Both the position numbers and the translations under genes were made by a program. 64,000 nt of DNA, from positions 682,001-746,000 of the forward strand of contig NZ_OY787466.1 in assembly GCF_963678845.1 (NCBI RefSeq). The letters run 5' to 3'. Shown piece after piece: positions 54,486 through 64,000 of the stretch. The stretch is from an uncultured Bacteroides sp. (GTDB lineage: Bacteria > Bacteroidota > Bacteroidia > Bacteroidales > Bacteroidaceae). The notes under the pieces are model-generated. The model did not search any database. It had not been told where the DNA came from and saw nothing but the letters and a program-made list of their open reading frames with translations. The stretch's first letter is position 1. The number at the start of each line of letters is the position of its first letter.

Positions 54486-57400
54486 ATGAAGATTAAAATT
54501 CTACTTTCATTTTGCTTATTGTTTTTCACTGGCACATTGCTTTATAGTCAGGTTACAGTAAAAGGTGTTGTGAGGGATAAGTCGGGAGAAGCGCTTCCCG
54601 GAGTTTCGGTAAAAGTACTGAATAAGGCTGCTACAGGAACAGTTACCGGCATGGACGGACAATATTCCATTGATGTATCTCCGAAGGGAACACTTGAGTT
54701 TTCATTTATTGGTTTTTCCTCACAAAAGGTGGCGGTAAATGGCAAAACAATTATTGACGTAACAATGAGTGATCAATCTACAGAACTCGACGAAGTTGTG
54801 GTTACAGCTGTGGGTATTAAACAGCAGAAAAAGAAACTGGGCTATACTACTCAGCAGATTAATGCAAAGACTATAGAGGAATCCAGCTCTATAAATCTGG
54901 GTAACGCACTTACCGGACAGGTTGCCGGTCTTACAGTTACCAATCCTACCGGACTTTTTCAGGCTCCGGCATTTACTTTAAGAGGAAAAACTCCGCTGAT
55001 TGTAGTGGATGGTATTCCTATTGAATCGGACTTGTTCGATGTTCCTAACGAGGATGTGGAAAATATCAATGTACTGAAAGGTACTTCAGCCTCAGCTTTG
55101 TATGGATCAAGAGGTAAGAACGGTGCTATTCTTATCACAACAAAGAAAGCAAAGAAAGAGGGATTGGAAGTAACTGCAAATGTTTCTTCCATGATTTCTG
55201 CCGGATTTACAGTGTTTCCTGAGACACAACATCAATATGGTAGTGGGTCGGAAGGTAAATATGAGTTCTGGGACGGTGCCGATGGTGGTATATCTGATGG
55301 TGATATGACCTGGGGACCTAAATATACTCCCGGATTGCTGGTAAAACAATGGAATAGCCCCATCCGTAACAAGCAAACAGGTGAAACAATTCCCTGGTGG
55401 GGAAATGTAGCCGGATCAATTTATGATAACCGTGCACTTTACGAACGTGTGCCTATTGCTTTTGAGCCTCATGATAACCTCAAAGAATTCCTTCGCACAG
55501 GTATTGTTACAAAAACTAATTTCTCGTTGGCTTACAAAGGAAAACGTTCAAATACTTATTTTTCGGGTAACTATGCCAATCAGCGCGGACAGGTTCCTAA
55601 TACAAGTGTACAGACTGGCGGGCTGACTTTTAATAATGAATATAACGTTACTGATAACGTGAAGTTTAATGTGAATATGTCTTATAACAAAGTCTATTCA
55701 CCAAATTATCCACGTTACGGTTATGGCCCAAAGAACCATATTTATACCATTGTACTGTGGATGAGTGACGATGTGGATATACGTGAATTGAAAAAACATC
55801 TTTATCGCACTGATCAGGATGGATATGTGCAGGCCAATTATAACTATGCATGGTACAACAATCCTTATTTCATGACCGAAGAGCTTACTCAGCAACATAA
55901 CCGCGATGTACTTGATGGTCAGGCTAAATTAACATGGGATATCCTTCCAAACTTTACAATCCAGGGACGTACCTCGGCTCGTTCACAAACACTCTTTGAA
56001 GATATGTGCAGTCCAAAATCATACATGAATTATGGCGACTCACGTGATGGAAATTATAAGGATTGGAACACCCGTCAGCTGAATGTGGATGCTGATGTAT
56101 TGGCTACTTACTCTTATTCATTTTCAAAGAATCTGGCATTGACTGTTAATGGAGGTGCTTCTTCTTTCTATCGCAGATACCAGCAGGAGTATCAATCAAC
56201 TGATGGTCTTATTGTCCCCCGTGTTTATAACTTGAGCAATAGTCAGGGTCCGGTTTCTGCTACAAATAACCTTCAGAAAAAAGCGATCAACAGTCTTTAT
56301 GGAACAGTGAATCTGGATATTTACAATGCAGCTTTTCTTACTGTGACAGGACGTAATGACTGGTCGTCAACTCTTCCAAAAGGAAATAACTCTTATTTCT
56401 ATCCTTCAGTAGCATTGAGTACGCTTATTTCTGAATATGTAAAACTGCCAAAGGCCATTGATTACCTTAAAGCACATGGCTCATGGGCAGTAGTATCAAG
56501 TGATCTTGATCCTTATAGTATTACCTCTTCTTACAATAAGAGTACAATGTATGGTTCAACTCCTTCGGTTACTTATCCTTCTGCATTGGTTAACAGTAAC
56601 ATCAAGCCACAGAAAACAACCTCTTATGAATTGGGATTATCATCTTCTTTCTTAAAGAATCGTTTAAGTGTGGAACTGAGCTATTATCATGTAATTGATG
56701 AAAATCAGATTATCGACTTACCTATCTCTGAAGCTTCCGGATTTACCACTAGAAAAGTGAATGGAAACGTGAGTACAACCAACGGATTGGAGCTTGTGCT
56801 GGGTGCAGAGCCGATAAAGGGCAAAAACTTTAGCTGGAGCTTTACTACCAACTGGACTATGGATGCAAGTAAGCTTACTAAAGTATACAATGATATGGCG
56901 AAATACGGTAACCTGAAAAAGGGTGATCGCATGGATGCTCTTTATGCTACACAATGGATGAAAAGTGCTTCCGGAGAAGTTATCCTGGATGCAACAACCG
57001 GCATGCCTACCAAAGACAGTTATGTGAGTAATATTGGTCATGCAAATCCTGATGCCCGTTATGGATTTCAGAATGTATTCAAAATTAAAAAGTTCCGTAT
57101 AAATGTAGACTTTGATGGCGCTATTGGCGGTATGATGGTTTCTACAACAAATCAGAAAATGTGGTGGGGCGGTCGTCATCCAAAGTCAGTAACATGGAGA
57201 GATGCTGAATATGCAGCAGGTAAAGCTGTTTATGTTCCCGATGGTGTAGTGGTTACAGGTGGTTCCTTGGTAAGAGACGTAAATGGAAATGTTACTTCGG
57301 ATACACGTACTTATCAGAAAAATACTACAGCAGTGAGTTGGCAGACATGGTGCCAGAACTATCCTTACCGAGCAGTGATTACTGAAAAAGAAAGCAAGGA

Positions 57401-57638
57401 GTTTGCCAATACCTTTGACAGAAGTTATCTGAAATTGAGACGTCTGGCTGTTTCTTATGACCTCACTAACATTATAGGCAAGAAAACATTTAAAGGACTC
57501 GATCTGACCGTTTTCGGAAACAACCTGTTTGTGCTGAAGAATGTTCCTTATGTTGATCCTGATTTTGGTTCTTCGGATAGCAGTTTGCAAGATCCTTCTG
57601 CTCGTTATGTAGGTGTTAGTGCAACAATAAAACTATAA
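54486..57638 (+). CDS. SusC-like TonB-dependent receptor (second locus)
   Basis: A 1050-aa outer-membrane transporter. The signal peptide ends at LLYSQ. A carboxypeptidase-regulatory-like domain (VTVKGVVRDKSGEALPGVSV) leads to TonB-box region LDEVVVTAVGIKQQKK. The plug has PLIVVDGIPIESD and LKGTSASALYGSRGKNGAILITTK, and the barrel ends VGVSATIKL. It is only distantly like the receptor at 18971 and so belongs to a different substrate class. Its operon ends in a phosphoesterase, which hints at a phosphorylated ligand. Confidence 0.95.
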   Translation: MKIKILLSFCLLFFTGTLLYSQVTVKGVVRDKSGEALPGVSVKVLNKAATGTVTGMDGQYSIDVSPKGTLEFSFIGFSSQKVAVNGKTIIDVTMSDQSTELDEVVVTAVGIKQQKKKLGYTTQQINAKTIEESSSINLGNALTGQVAGLTVTNPTGLFQAPAFTLRGKTPLIVVDGIPIESDLFDVPNEDVENINVLKGTSASALYGSRGKNGAILITTKKAKKEGLEVTANVSSMISAGFTVFPETQHQYGSGSEGKYEFWDGADGGISDGDMTWGPKYTPGLLVKQWNSPIRNKQTGETIPWWGNVAGSIYDNRALYERVPIAFEPHDNLKEFLRTGIVTKTNFSLAYKGKRSNTYFSGNYANQRGQVPNTSVQTGGLTFNNEYNVTDNVKFNVNMSYNKVYSPNYPRYGYGPKNHIYTIVLWMSDDVDIRELKKHLYRTDQDGYVQANYNYAWYNNPYFMTEELTQQHNRDVLDGQAKLTWDILPNFTIQGRTSARSQTLFEDMCSPKSYMNYGDSRDGNYKDWNTRQLNVDADVLATYSYSFSKNLALTVNGGASSFYRRYQQEYQSTDGLIVPRVYNLSNSQGPVSATNNLQKKAINSLYGTVNLDIYNAAFLTVTGRNDWSSTLPKGNNSYFYPSVALSTLISEYVKLPKAIDYLKAHGSWAVVSSDLDPYSITSSYNKSTMYGSTPSVTYPSALVNSNIKPQKTTSYELGLSSSFLKNRLSVELSYYHVIDENQIIDLPISEASGFTTRKVNGNVSTTNGLELVLGAEPIKGKNFSWSFTTNWTMDASKLTKVYNDMAKYGNLKKGDRMDALYATQWMKSASGEVILDATTGMPTKDSYVSNIGHANPDARYGFQNVFKIKKFRINVDFDGAIGGMMVSTTNQKMWWGGRHPKSVTWRDAEYAAGKAVYVPDGVVVTGGSLVRDVNGNVTSDTRTYQKNTTAVSWQTWCQNYPYRAVITEKESKEFANTFDRSYLKLRRLAVSYDLTNIIGKKTFKGLDLTVFGNNLFVLKNVPYVDPDFGSSDSSLQDPSARYVGVSATIKL

Positions 57639-57661
57639 CTATTCAAATTAAAACAGATAAA

Positions 57662-59134
57662 ATGAAACGAATCTTATCAATCATATTTACATCCTTACTG
57701 GTGTTTTCTTCATGTACCAACTTTGAAGAATTGAATACTGATCCTAATAACCCAACGACAACGCATCCCAGACTATTGTTGACCAATATTTGCTGGAATA
57801 CATTCAGTGAGAGCAGCCTTGATCCGCTTTATGCATCAAGATATATTGTTCAGTCTGATGGTGAGAATAGTGAACAGTTCTATAAATGGAACCGAGGCTC
57901 TTTTTCCTATTATACCAATTTGAAAGATGTGAATAAGATGCAGCAAGAAGCTGAAAAGATATCTGCCAACGGATATGTGGCTTTGGCCCATTTCTTCCGT
58001 GCATATTACTTCTATAACCTGACAATGACTTTTGGTGATGTTCCATATTCTGAAGCTCTGAAAGGAGAAACAAATGCTAATTATACTCCCGTTTACGATA
58101 CTCAGGAGAATGTGTTCAAAGGAATATTGTCTGAATTGAAATCAGCAAATGAAATTCTTTCAAAAGAATCGGATAATCTCTCAGGAGATGTTATCTTTGG
58201 AGGAGATATTACAAAGTGGAGAAAGACTGTGAATGCTTTCCGGTTAAAGGTATTGCTTACACTTAGCAAACGGGCAAATGATGCTTCCAGTACTGTGAAA
58301 TCAGATTTTGCTGCTATTGTGGCCAGTGAGCCTTTGATGACTTCATCTGCTGACAATGCACAGTTAGTATATCTGGATCAGGAAGGAAACAGATATCCAA
58401 TGTTCAATAGTAGTACGTTTGGCTCGGGAATGTATATGGATTCTACTTTTGTGGCTTTGCTGGCCGACAAGAAAGATCCACGTTTATTCACATTCTGTAC
58501 GCAAACAAAGAATGCGAAGAGTGGCGGATTGGCAGTGAATGATTTCAGTGGTTACAACGGTGGTGATCCTGCTGCACCTTATGCAACGGTAAATGCAAAA
58601 GCGGTGGCCGGAAACATTTCGAAGCCTCATTCCCGCTTTTATGCCAGTGCAACAAATGAGCCTCAGATATTGATTGGCTATTCAGAGCAGGAACTTATTC
58701 TGGCTGAGGCTATAGTACGTGGATGGATTACGGGAGATGCATCAACTCATTATGAAGCTGCAATTAAGGCATCGTTTAAGTTTTACGAAACGTATGCAGC
58801 TGATTATGCAAGCTATCTGGGAGAATCATCAGTTTCTGCCTATATTGCTTCTTCAAAGAACTCTTTGGCAGGATTGAGCAGTGAACAAAAGATAGAACGA
58901 ATTGTTGACCAGAAATACATACAATCCTATTTTCAGGGTATGTGGACGCCTTTTTTTGAATATCTACGCACTGGTTATCCTGCATTCAGAAGACAGAGCG
59001 GGGTGGAAGTTCCTAAAAGATGGATGTATCCGCAGGCAGAGTATAATAACAATGCGGCAAATGTGAAAGCTGCTCTTGACAGGCAATTCAGTGGTCAGGA
59101 CAGAATCAGCGATGCACTTTGGTGGGAGAAATAA
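57662..59134 (+). CDS. SusD-like lipoprotein (SusD_2-type)
   Basis: A 490-aa lipoprotein; lipobox VFSSC, Cys19, followed by the family-typical NFEELNTDPNNPT. The second SusD subtype is indicated by that motif, by ALAHFFRAYYFYNLTMTFGDVPYSEAL, QELILAEAIVRGW and the C-terminal RWMYPQAEYNNNAANVKAAL. It pairs with the SusC protein encoded 23 bp upstream to form a lidded importer. Confidence 0.94.
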   Translation: MKRILSIIFTSLLVFSSCTNFEELNTDPNNPTTTHPRLLLTNICWNTFSESSLDPLYASRYIVQSDGENSEQFYKWNRGSFSYYTNLKDVNKMQQEAEKISANGYVALAHFFRAYYFYNLTMTFGDVPYSEALKGETNANYTPVYDTQENVFKGILSELKSANEILSKESDNLSGDVIFGGDITKWRKTVNAFRLKVLLTLSKRANDASSTVKSDFAAIVASEPLMTSSADNAQLVYLDQEGNRYPMFNSSTFGSGMYMDSTFVALLADKKDPRLFTFCTQTKNAKSGGLAVNDFSGYNGGDPAAPYATVNAKAVAGNISKPHSRFYASATNEPQILIGYSEQELILAEAIVRGWITGDASTHYEAAIKASFKFYETYAADYASYLGESSVSAYIASSKNSLAGLSSEQKIERIVDQKYIQSYFQGMWTPFFEYLRTGYPAFRRQSGVEVPKRWMYPQAEYNNNAANVKAALDRQFSGQDRISDALWWEK

Positions 59135-59144
59135 AGAATAGAAT

Positions 59145-60122
59145 ATGAAGAAAGTACAAGTATTATTGGTAATGTTGCTGCTTGCAGTGACATTACCTTC
59201 ATTGGCAAAATCTCCTGAATTAAAGTTCAGGAATGATAAGTTTAAAATAATTCAGTTTACAGACATTCACTGGAACAGCGATCACAAGTACAAAATCTAT
59301 AATGATAGTACAGAGATGATGATGCGCCAGGTGATTGAGGCAGAAAAGCCCGATCTTGTAATACTCACAGGCGATATTTCTGTATCCAAAGGGGCTAAAG
59401 AGGGATGGGAGCAAGTAACCCGTCCAATGACCGACTTAAAAGTTCCTTTTGCTGTAACATTTGGCAATCATGATACCGAAAGTGACATGCCAAAACTGGA
59501 AGTTCTTAAATACCTACAGAGCAATCCTTTCAACTTGACTCAGGATTCAGGGGAGGAAGTAGACGGAGTGGGCAATAGCACATTGGCTGTAAAGTCATCA
59601 GAAAGTGATAAAGATTCATGGCTCATTTATCTTTTCGATTCTCATGCATATACAAATGATTCTATAATGGGATATTATGACTGGATAAAGAAAAGTCAGA
59701 TTGACTGGTATGTAGATCAAAGCAATAAGTTTACTGAAAAGAACGGTGAAGTGGTACCGGCACTGGCATTCTTTCACATTCCTTTGCCGGAATATGAGTA
59801 TGTGAGAAATCAGAAAAGTACATTGGGTAATCACTCAGAAGAAGTTTGTTCCCCACGAATTAACAGCGGGCTCTTTTGGGCATTCCTTCAGCAGAAAGAT
59901 GTGATGGCTACCTTTGTGGGACACGATCATAATGATGATTTTATTGGCTCACTGGCAAATATTCATTTGGCTTATGGAAGGAAATCCGGTTACGTCAACG
60001 CTTACAAGGAGATTCTTGAAAGAGGAGCGAGAGTGATTGAGCTCCATGAAAAAGAGAAGGAAGTCAGGACATATATCCGAACTCTGAGTGGTACTTCTTT
60101 GGAATATAGTTTTAAGAAATAA
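59145..60122 (+). CDS. Secreted metallophosphoesterase (paralogue of the fusion N-terminus)
   Basis: A 325-aa exported calcineurin-like phosphoesterase; the signal peptide ends at LPSLA. Metal ligands are in FTDIHW (38-43), TGD (75-77), GNHD (107-110), AFFHIPLPEYE and VGHDHNDDF. It is strongly similar, motif by motif, to residues ~50-350 of the fusion protein at 16606, including LKFxxxKFKIIQFTD, VPFAVTFGNHD and YGRKxGY. It is the last gene of the second Sus locus, 10 bp after SusD. It probably removes phosphate from an imported or surface-bound ligand. Confidence 0.88.
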   Translation: MKKVQVLLVMLLLAVTLPSLAKSPELKFRNDKFKIIQFTDIHWNSDHKYKIYNDSTEMMMRQVIEAEKPDLVILTGDISVSKGAKEGWEQVTRPMTDLKVPFAVTFGNHDTESDMPKLEVLKYLQSNPFNLTQDSGEEVDGVGNSTLAVKSSESDKDSWLIYLFDSHAYTNDSIMGYYDWIKKSQIDWYVDQSNKFTEKNGEVVPALAFFHIPLPEYEYVRNQKSTLGNHSEEVCSPRINSGLFWAFLQQKDVMATFVGHDHNDDFIGSLANIHLAYGRKSGYVNAYKEILERGARVIELHEKEKEVRTYIRTLSGTSLEYSFKK

Positions 60123-60178
60123 ATAGAAAAACACCTTTGTATTTACAGTTTCGTCTAATGAGTGACGAATCATTATTA

Positions 60179-60211
60179 GGGAATGTCCGTGAGGATCTTT
60201 CCTTTTTTTTT
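60179..60211 (+). terminator. Rho-independent terminator after the second Sus locus
   Basis: A bulged stem GGAA-TCC / GGA-TTCC around loop GTGA is followed by nine T (60203-60211), 57 bp after the phosphoesterase stop. Confidence 0.75.
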
Positions 60212-60345
60212 ATAATTTATGTGAATTATGGAAAATATATACATTGCAAGTTAAACTAAAGGGTAACTTAGTTGTCAGACGAACAGTTTATAATGCTAAG
60301 CTGTTTATTTTATAATATTATAGTGTGTTCAAAAAAAATAGAATT

Positions 60346-63300
60346 ATGTTCTTAGAAAGCTTTTTTGAAAGTTCATTATTTTTATATCCCTGTTCAATAG
60401 CTATTGAACAAGGAGACACAATTTATACTTATGTTGAGGTTGATAAAGCTGCCAACAAGTTAGCTCACCTGCTTAAGTCGAAAGGCATTGGCCCGGAAGA
60501 TAAAGTTGTTATTTTGTTGCCTCGGATGGCTCTGGTGCCTATTGCGATGCTTGCTGTATTAAAATCAGGAGCAGCCTATATTCCGCTTGATCCTGAAATA
60601 CCTGCAGAAAGAGTAAACTTTATTATGCGGGATGCCAGTGCCAAACTGCTTATTACCTCAGATACGATTCTTGGCCGTGTTGGAGCACAACTTAATTCTC
60701 ACCCGATATTCAATATTGATAAGCAGCTTTCTGAAACAGATACTTTCCCCGATACCAAGCCCGAAGTGCTGAACCGTTCGGCAAATAATTTATGCTACAT
60801 TATTTATACCTCGGGAACCACCGGACAACCCAAAGGGGTGTTACTGGAACACAGGAATGTGGCAAACTATATTTCCGCAGTAAAGAAAATCTATCCTATA
60901 GATGATACCGACCGGGCCTTACAAGGATTTTCTGTCTCCTTTGATGCTTCTGTGGAAGAAATATGGGTACCACTTTCAGTAGGTGCCACCCTGGTTATAG
61001 GAACGTTTGAAATAATGCGTTCGGGTGATAGGTTTGCTTCCATACTCAACAGCCTTGATATCACATTTCTTTCATGTGCACCTACCTTGCTTTCAATGGT
61101 AAAAGAGGATATTCCGGGTTTGAAAATACTCATTTTCGGCGGTGAGGTTTGTTCCAAGGATATTGCTACCCGTTGGTGTAAACAGGATCGGGTAGTGTTT
61201 AATACTTACGGGCCAACAGAAGCTACCGTCATTGCAACTTATTCAGTATTGAAACCATTTGAAGAAGTAACAATAGGCAGGCCGCTACAAGGTTATGATG
61301 TTTTACTGGTCAATGAACAATTGGAACCCATTGCAAATGGTGAAGAAGGTGAGATACTTATTGGTGGAGAAAGTATTGCGCGTGGATATTTGAACAGAGA
61401 TGAATTAACCGCTAAGAAATTTATTGAAACAGATAAATTCAAGGGAGTTAGTGAACGATATTACCGCACTGGCGACTTGGCAAAGTACGCACCTAACGGT
61501 GAACTTATTTTCTTAGGGAGAGCTGATGCACAAGTCAAAGTTCGTGGGTTCAGAGTAGAACTGGCCGAGATTGAAGGTCTGCTTACTAAATGTGAAGGTG
61601 TGCAAGCGTCTGCTGTGGCACTTGACAGTAACACTCAGCAACTGGCCGCGTATGTGGTGCTGCGGAAAGATGAAGATATAGACCGCGACGGAATAGCTAA
61701 GTTGTTGCGACAAACACTTCCGTATTACATGATTCCTTCTACGCTTGATGTTATTACTTCTTTGCCCATGACACCGAGCCAAAAGATTGATAGAAACAAA
61801 TTGCCGTCTCCACAAACACCATTGACTTTTTCTGCGCAGAAAACAATTATACCGCCTTCATCGGTTATAGAAACTGAGATGGTAAAAATCATTGCAAAAA
61901 ACATTCAAAGGGATGATATCTCAATGGACGACAATTTCTTTGATGACTTGGGAGGCCATTCATTATTGGCAGCAATTGTTGTTTCTGAGATGCGTGAATT
62001 GAAAATGTTCGAGAATATGTCGGTGGTCGACGTTTACAAATTTCCTATACTCTCTGATCTGGCTTGTGAACTGGAGAAGAAAGTACCAAAAGACACCGTT
62101 CTTCCAAAAGTACGAGACATTTATACACCATCTAAACGGAGCTATTATACTTGTTCCTTCTTTCAGGGATTATCCCTGCTCTTTTTGATCCTGCTTTTTG
62201 GAATGGAATGGCTAGGACCATTTATTGTATATTCCTACTATTACCAGGCCGAAAGTGGAGTTACATATTCTTTGTTTATGAGTCTTTTAATGTATTTTGC
62301 CATATTGCCGGTACTTTCAGCATTTGCCATTGGGTTTAAATGGGTTGTTATCGGGAAAATAAAACCGGGAAAATACAAGCTGTGGGGAAGTTATTATTTT
62401 AGGTTCTGGATAGTGGATAAGGTGATTAATATTTGCCCGATTATCTACTTTACAGGAACCTCTATAATGAACATTTTTCTTAGATCAGTGGGAGCAAAAA
62501 TAGGGAAGAACACTTATATAAACACCTCTGCCATATCAGTATTCGACTTGTTACATGTTGGAGACAATGTGAGCATTTGCACAGATTCTCACTTAAGGGG
62601 GTATGTTATTGCAGATGGTTACTTAAAAATAGGTGCCATAGAAATTGAAGATGATGCTTTCATCGGTACAAGATGTTGCCTGGCTCATAACACAAAAATG
62701 GAGAAGAATAGCTCTATTGAAGATCTTACGCTTATCCCCGAGGATTGCACTATTCCCGAAAATGAAAACTGGGGCGGATCACCTGCTTCTAAAATTGGGA
62801 TTAACCAACACCGGGATAGCATAAAACTTTGGTCGTGGAAGTATTCATTACTTTCACTGATAGGTATTTTTCTTATTCCACTTATCACAATGGTTGCCTA
62901 TTTCCCAGGGATGATGTTAATAACGCATTTAGATTATTTGTCGGAAAAATATCACTTCCTTTGGATTACAATCGTAGTAGGTTTTTCATTTGTAGTGCTG
63001 CTTGCCCTAATTATTACGATACTGAAATGGGTGATGCTGGGAAATATCAAAGAAGGTAAATATCCTGTAAATAGTTTATTCTATTACAAGAAATGGTTTT
63101 TCGATCAGCTGATGAAGTTAAGTCTGCAAGTAATAGGTACTCTTTACACCACGCTTTATCTTCAGATTTGGTTTAAGATGCTGGGAGTGAAGATGGGTAA
63201 GCGTGTGGAAATATCAACCGTAGAGTTTATCTCGCCCGACTTGTTGGTCACCGGTGACGAATGTTTTCTGGCCGATTCTGTCTCTGTCGGTGCATCTTAC

Positions 63301-64000
63301 GTCCGAAACGGATATATTGACATAGCCAAAACATATATAGGAAACCGTACTTTTGTTGGCAATAGTGCAGTGATTAGTCCAAATACACATTTAGGAAATG
63401 ATGTGTTGGTTGGGGTACTTTCAAAAATGGAAAATAAAAACTTACCGGCAAAAGACGGTACATCATGGTTTGGATCTCCAGCTGTTTTCTTACCCAAAAG
63501 AGATATTAACCGGGACTTCTCGGCCGAGCGTACCTATAAACCCACCAGGAAACTCTTTTTTCTACGTTACTCCATAGAGTTTTTCCGTGTGATTCTGCCT
63601 GCAACACTTTTCATTCTTTTTGCTGCACTCATCACAAACGTTATTTCCTATTTGCAAGTAGAAAAAGACTTTGATCAGTTACTTCTTGTTTTTCCGTTCC
63701 TCTATATTGGTGCGGCTATTCTGGGCATTTTGGTTACAGCTTTGCTAAAGTGGATTGTTATAGGCAGATATTCACCCGCTAAGAAACCCCTTTGGAGCAA
63801 TTACGTGTGGAGAAGTGAACTTATAACCGGTGTTTATGAAAACTTCTTAGTGCTTTTTGTTATGAACATACTCACCGGAACACCCTTTATAAAGTACCCA
63901 TTACGTTTGTTAGGCTGCAAAATAGGAAAGAGAGTTTGCCTGTATACCACCCAAATTACTGAGTTCGATTTAATAAAAATAGACGATGATTCTGTTTTGA
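60346..64000 (+). CDS. Pls/PosA-type non-ribosomal peptide synthetase (3' end outside the window)
   Basis: The frame is open to the right edge (1218 codons seen); ATG 60346 follows an AT-rich leader. The adenylation domain has YTSGTTGQPKG (154-164), FDASVEEIW, YGPTE (288-292), YRTGDL and TPSQKIDR (476-483). The carrier domain has DDLGGHSLLA with the pantetheine Ser539. There is no condensation domain. Instead the C-terminus has membrane helices from ~607 and repeated hexapeptide-like acyltransferase modules (about 690-820 and 920-1050, with a third starting near 1180), the terminal region of poly-lysine synthetase Pls. The ten specificity positions read DAESIGTVIK, consistent with a lysine-like substrate. 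Product inferred: a short poly-amino acid or aminoacylated compound. Confidence 0.88.
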   Translation, partial: MFLESFFESSLFLYPCSIAIEQGDTIYTYVEVDKAANKLAHLLKSKGIGPEDKVVILLPRMALVPIAMLAVLKSGAAYIPLDPEIPAERVNFIMRDASAKLLITSDTILGRVGAQLNSHPIFNIDKQLSETDTFPDTKPEVLNRSANNLCYIIYTSGTTGQPKGVLLEHRNVANYISAVKKIYPIDDTDRALQGFSVSFDASVEEIWVPLSVGATLVIGTFEIMRSGDRFASILNSLDITFLSCAPTLLSMVKEDIPGLKILIFGGEVCSKDIATRWCKQDRVVFNTYGPTEATVIATYSVLKPFEEVTIGRPLQGYDVLLVNEQLEPIANGEEGEILIGGESIARGYLNRDELTAKKFIETDKFKGVSERYYRTGDLAKYAPNGELIFLGRADAQVKVRGFRVELAEIEGLLTKCEGVQASAVALDSNTQQLAAYVVLRKDEDIDRDGIAKLLRQTLPYYMIPSTLDVITSLPMTPSQKIDRNKLPSPQTPLTFSAQKTIIPPSSVIETEMVKIIAKNIQRDDISMDDNFFDDLGGHSLLAAIVVSEMRELKMFENMSVVDVYKFPILSDLACELEKKVPKDTVLPKVRDIYTPSKRSYYTCSFFQGLSLLFLILLFGMEWLGPFIVYSYYYQAESGVTYSLFMSLLMYFAILPVLSAFAIGFKWVVIGKIKPGKYKLWGSYYFRFWIVDKVINICPIIYFTGTSIMNIFLRSVGAKIGKNTYINTSAISVFDLLHVGDNVSICTDSHLRGYVIADGYLKIGAIEIEDDAFIGTRCCLAHNTKMEKNSSIEDLTLIPEDCTIPENENWGGSPASKIGINQHRDSIKLWSWKYSLLSLIGIFLIPLITMVAYFPGMMLITHLDYLSEKYHFLWITIVVGFSFVVLLALIITILKWVMLGNIKEGKYPVNSLFYYKKWFFDQLMKLSLQVIGTLYTTLYLQIWFKMLGVKMGKRVEISTVEFISPDLLVTGDECFLADSVSVGASYVRNGYIDIAKTYIGNRTFVGNSAVISPNTHLGNDVLVGVLSKMENKNLPAKDGTSWFGSPAVFLPKRDINRDFSAERTYKPTRKLFFLRYSIEFFRVILPATLFILFAALITNVISYLQVEKDFDQLLLVFPFLYIGAAILGILVTALLKWIVIGRYSPAKKPLWSNYVWRSELITGVYENFLVLFVMNILTGTPFIKYPLRLLGCKIGKRVCLYTTQITEFDLIKIDDDSVL

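Noticed and set aside
1..64000. CRISPR array, tRNA or rRNA genes, insertion sequences
   Set aside because: No regularly spaced direct repeats, no cloverleaf with a CCA-end context, and no transposase or integrase motifs were found on either strand.

Overview
The window looks like a Bacteroidales chromosome, of Bacteroides type. The evidence is three-fold: low GC, SusC/SusD outer-membrane pairs with lipoprotein partners, and promoters of the Bacteroidota type (TTTG, about 20 bp, TAnnTTTG). One phosphatase carries a type IX secretion sorting tail, which is less usual in gut Bacteroides. No rRNA, tRNA, CRISPR array, integrase or transposase was recognised.

Positions 1-34,850 hold a very large glycan-utilisation region, all on the + strand. 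It contains a SusC/SusD/surface-glycan-binding trio, two GH27 alpha-galactosidase-like enzymes, a GH2 exo-hydrolase, a sialate O-acetylesterase, an ADP-ribosylglycohydrolase, a ribokinase, a glycerophosphodiester phosphodiesterase and two metallophosphoesterase modules. It also has three sugar-uptake or sugar-conversion sets: a DMT-type permease, an MFS sugar porter with an N-acylglucosamine 2-epimerase, and a SIS isomerase with a ROK kinase. Five proteins share a DUF4434-like TIM-barrel module with the same three conserved acidic signatures. One of them is fused to a phosphoesterase. The mix of phosphoesterases, ribose genes and galactosidases suggests a phosphorylated, galactose- and amino-sugar-containing glycan. 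That target is inference.

Positions 34,900-39,300 are mixed housekeeping and accessory content: a 14-TM drug exporter, a 49-aa small protein, a candidate 6S-like RNA, a small membrane protein and a secreted pectate lyase.

Positions 39,390-49,140 form a defence-like accessory block, nearly all on the minus strand. In transcription order it has a VapE-type primase/helicase, an HU-like protein preceded by stacked palindromes, a HEPN protein coupled to a DUF262 (GmrSD-like) protein whose C-terminal nuclease His appears replaced, a decayed AbiEi gene, and an AbiEi-AbiEii-PP2C operon with a palindromic operator at its promoter. A frameshifted small gene lies on the + strand between the HU and HEPN genes.

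Positions 49,760-53,720 encode a tripartite TolC/HlyD/MFS efflux pump. Positions 53,900-60,120 are a second, compact SusC/SusD locus ending in a secreted metallophosphoesterase that is a paralogue of the fused one. From 60,346 to the right edge runs an unfinished gene for a Pls/PosA-type single-module non-ribosomal peptide synthetase. Its adenylation-domain specificity residues read DAESIGTVIK, a lysine-like code, so it may make a poly-amino-acid of the poly-lysine type.
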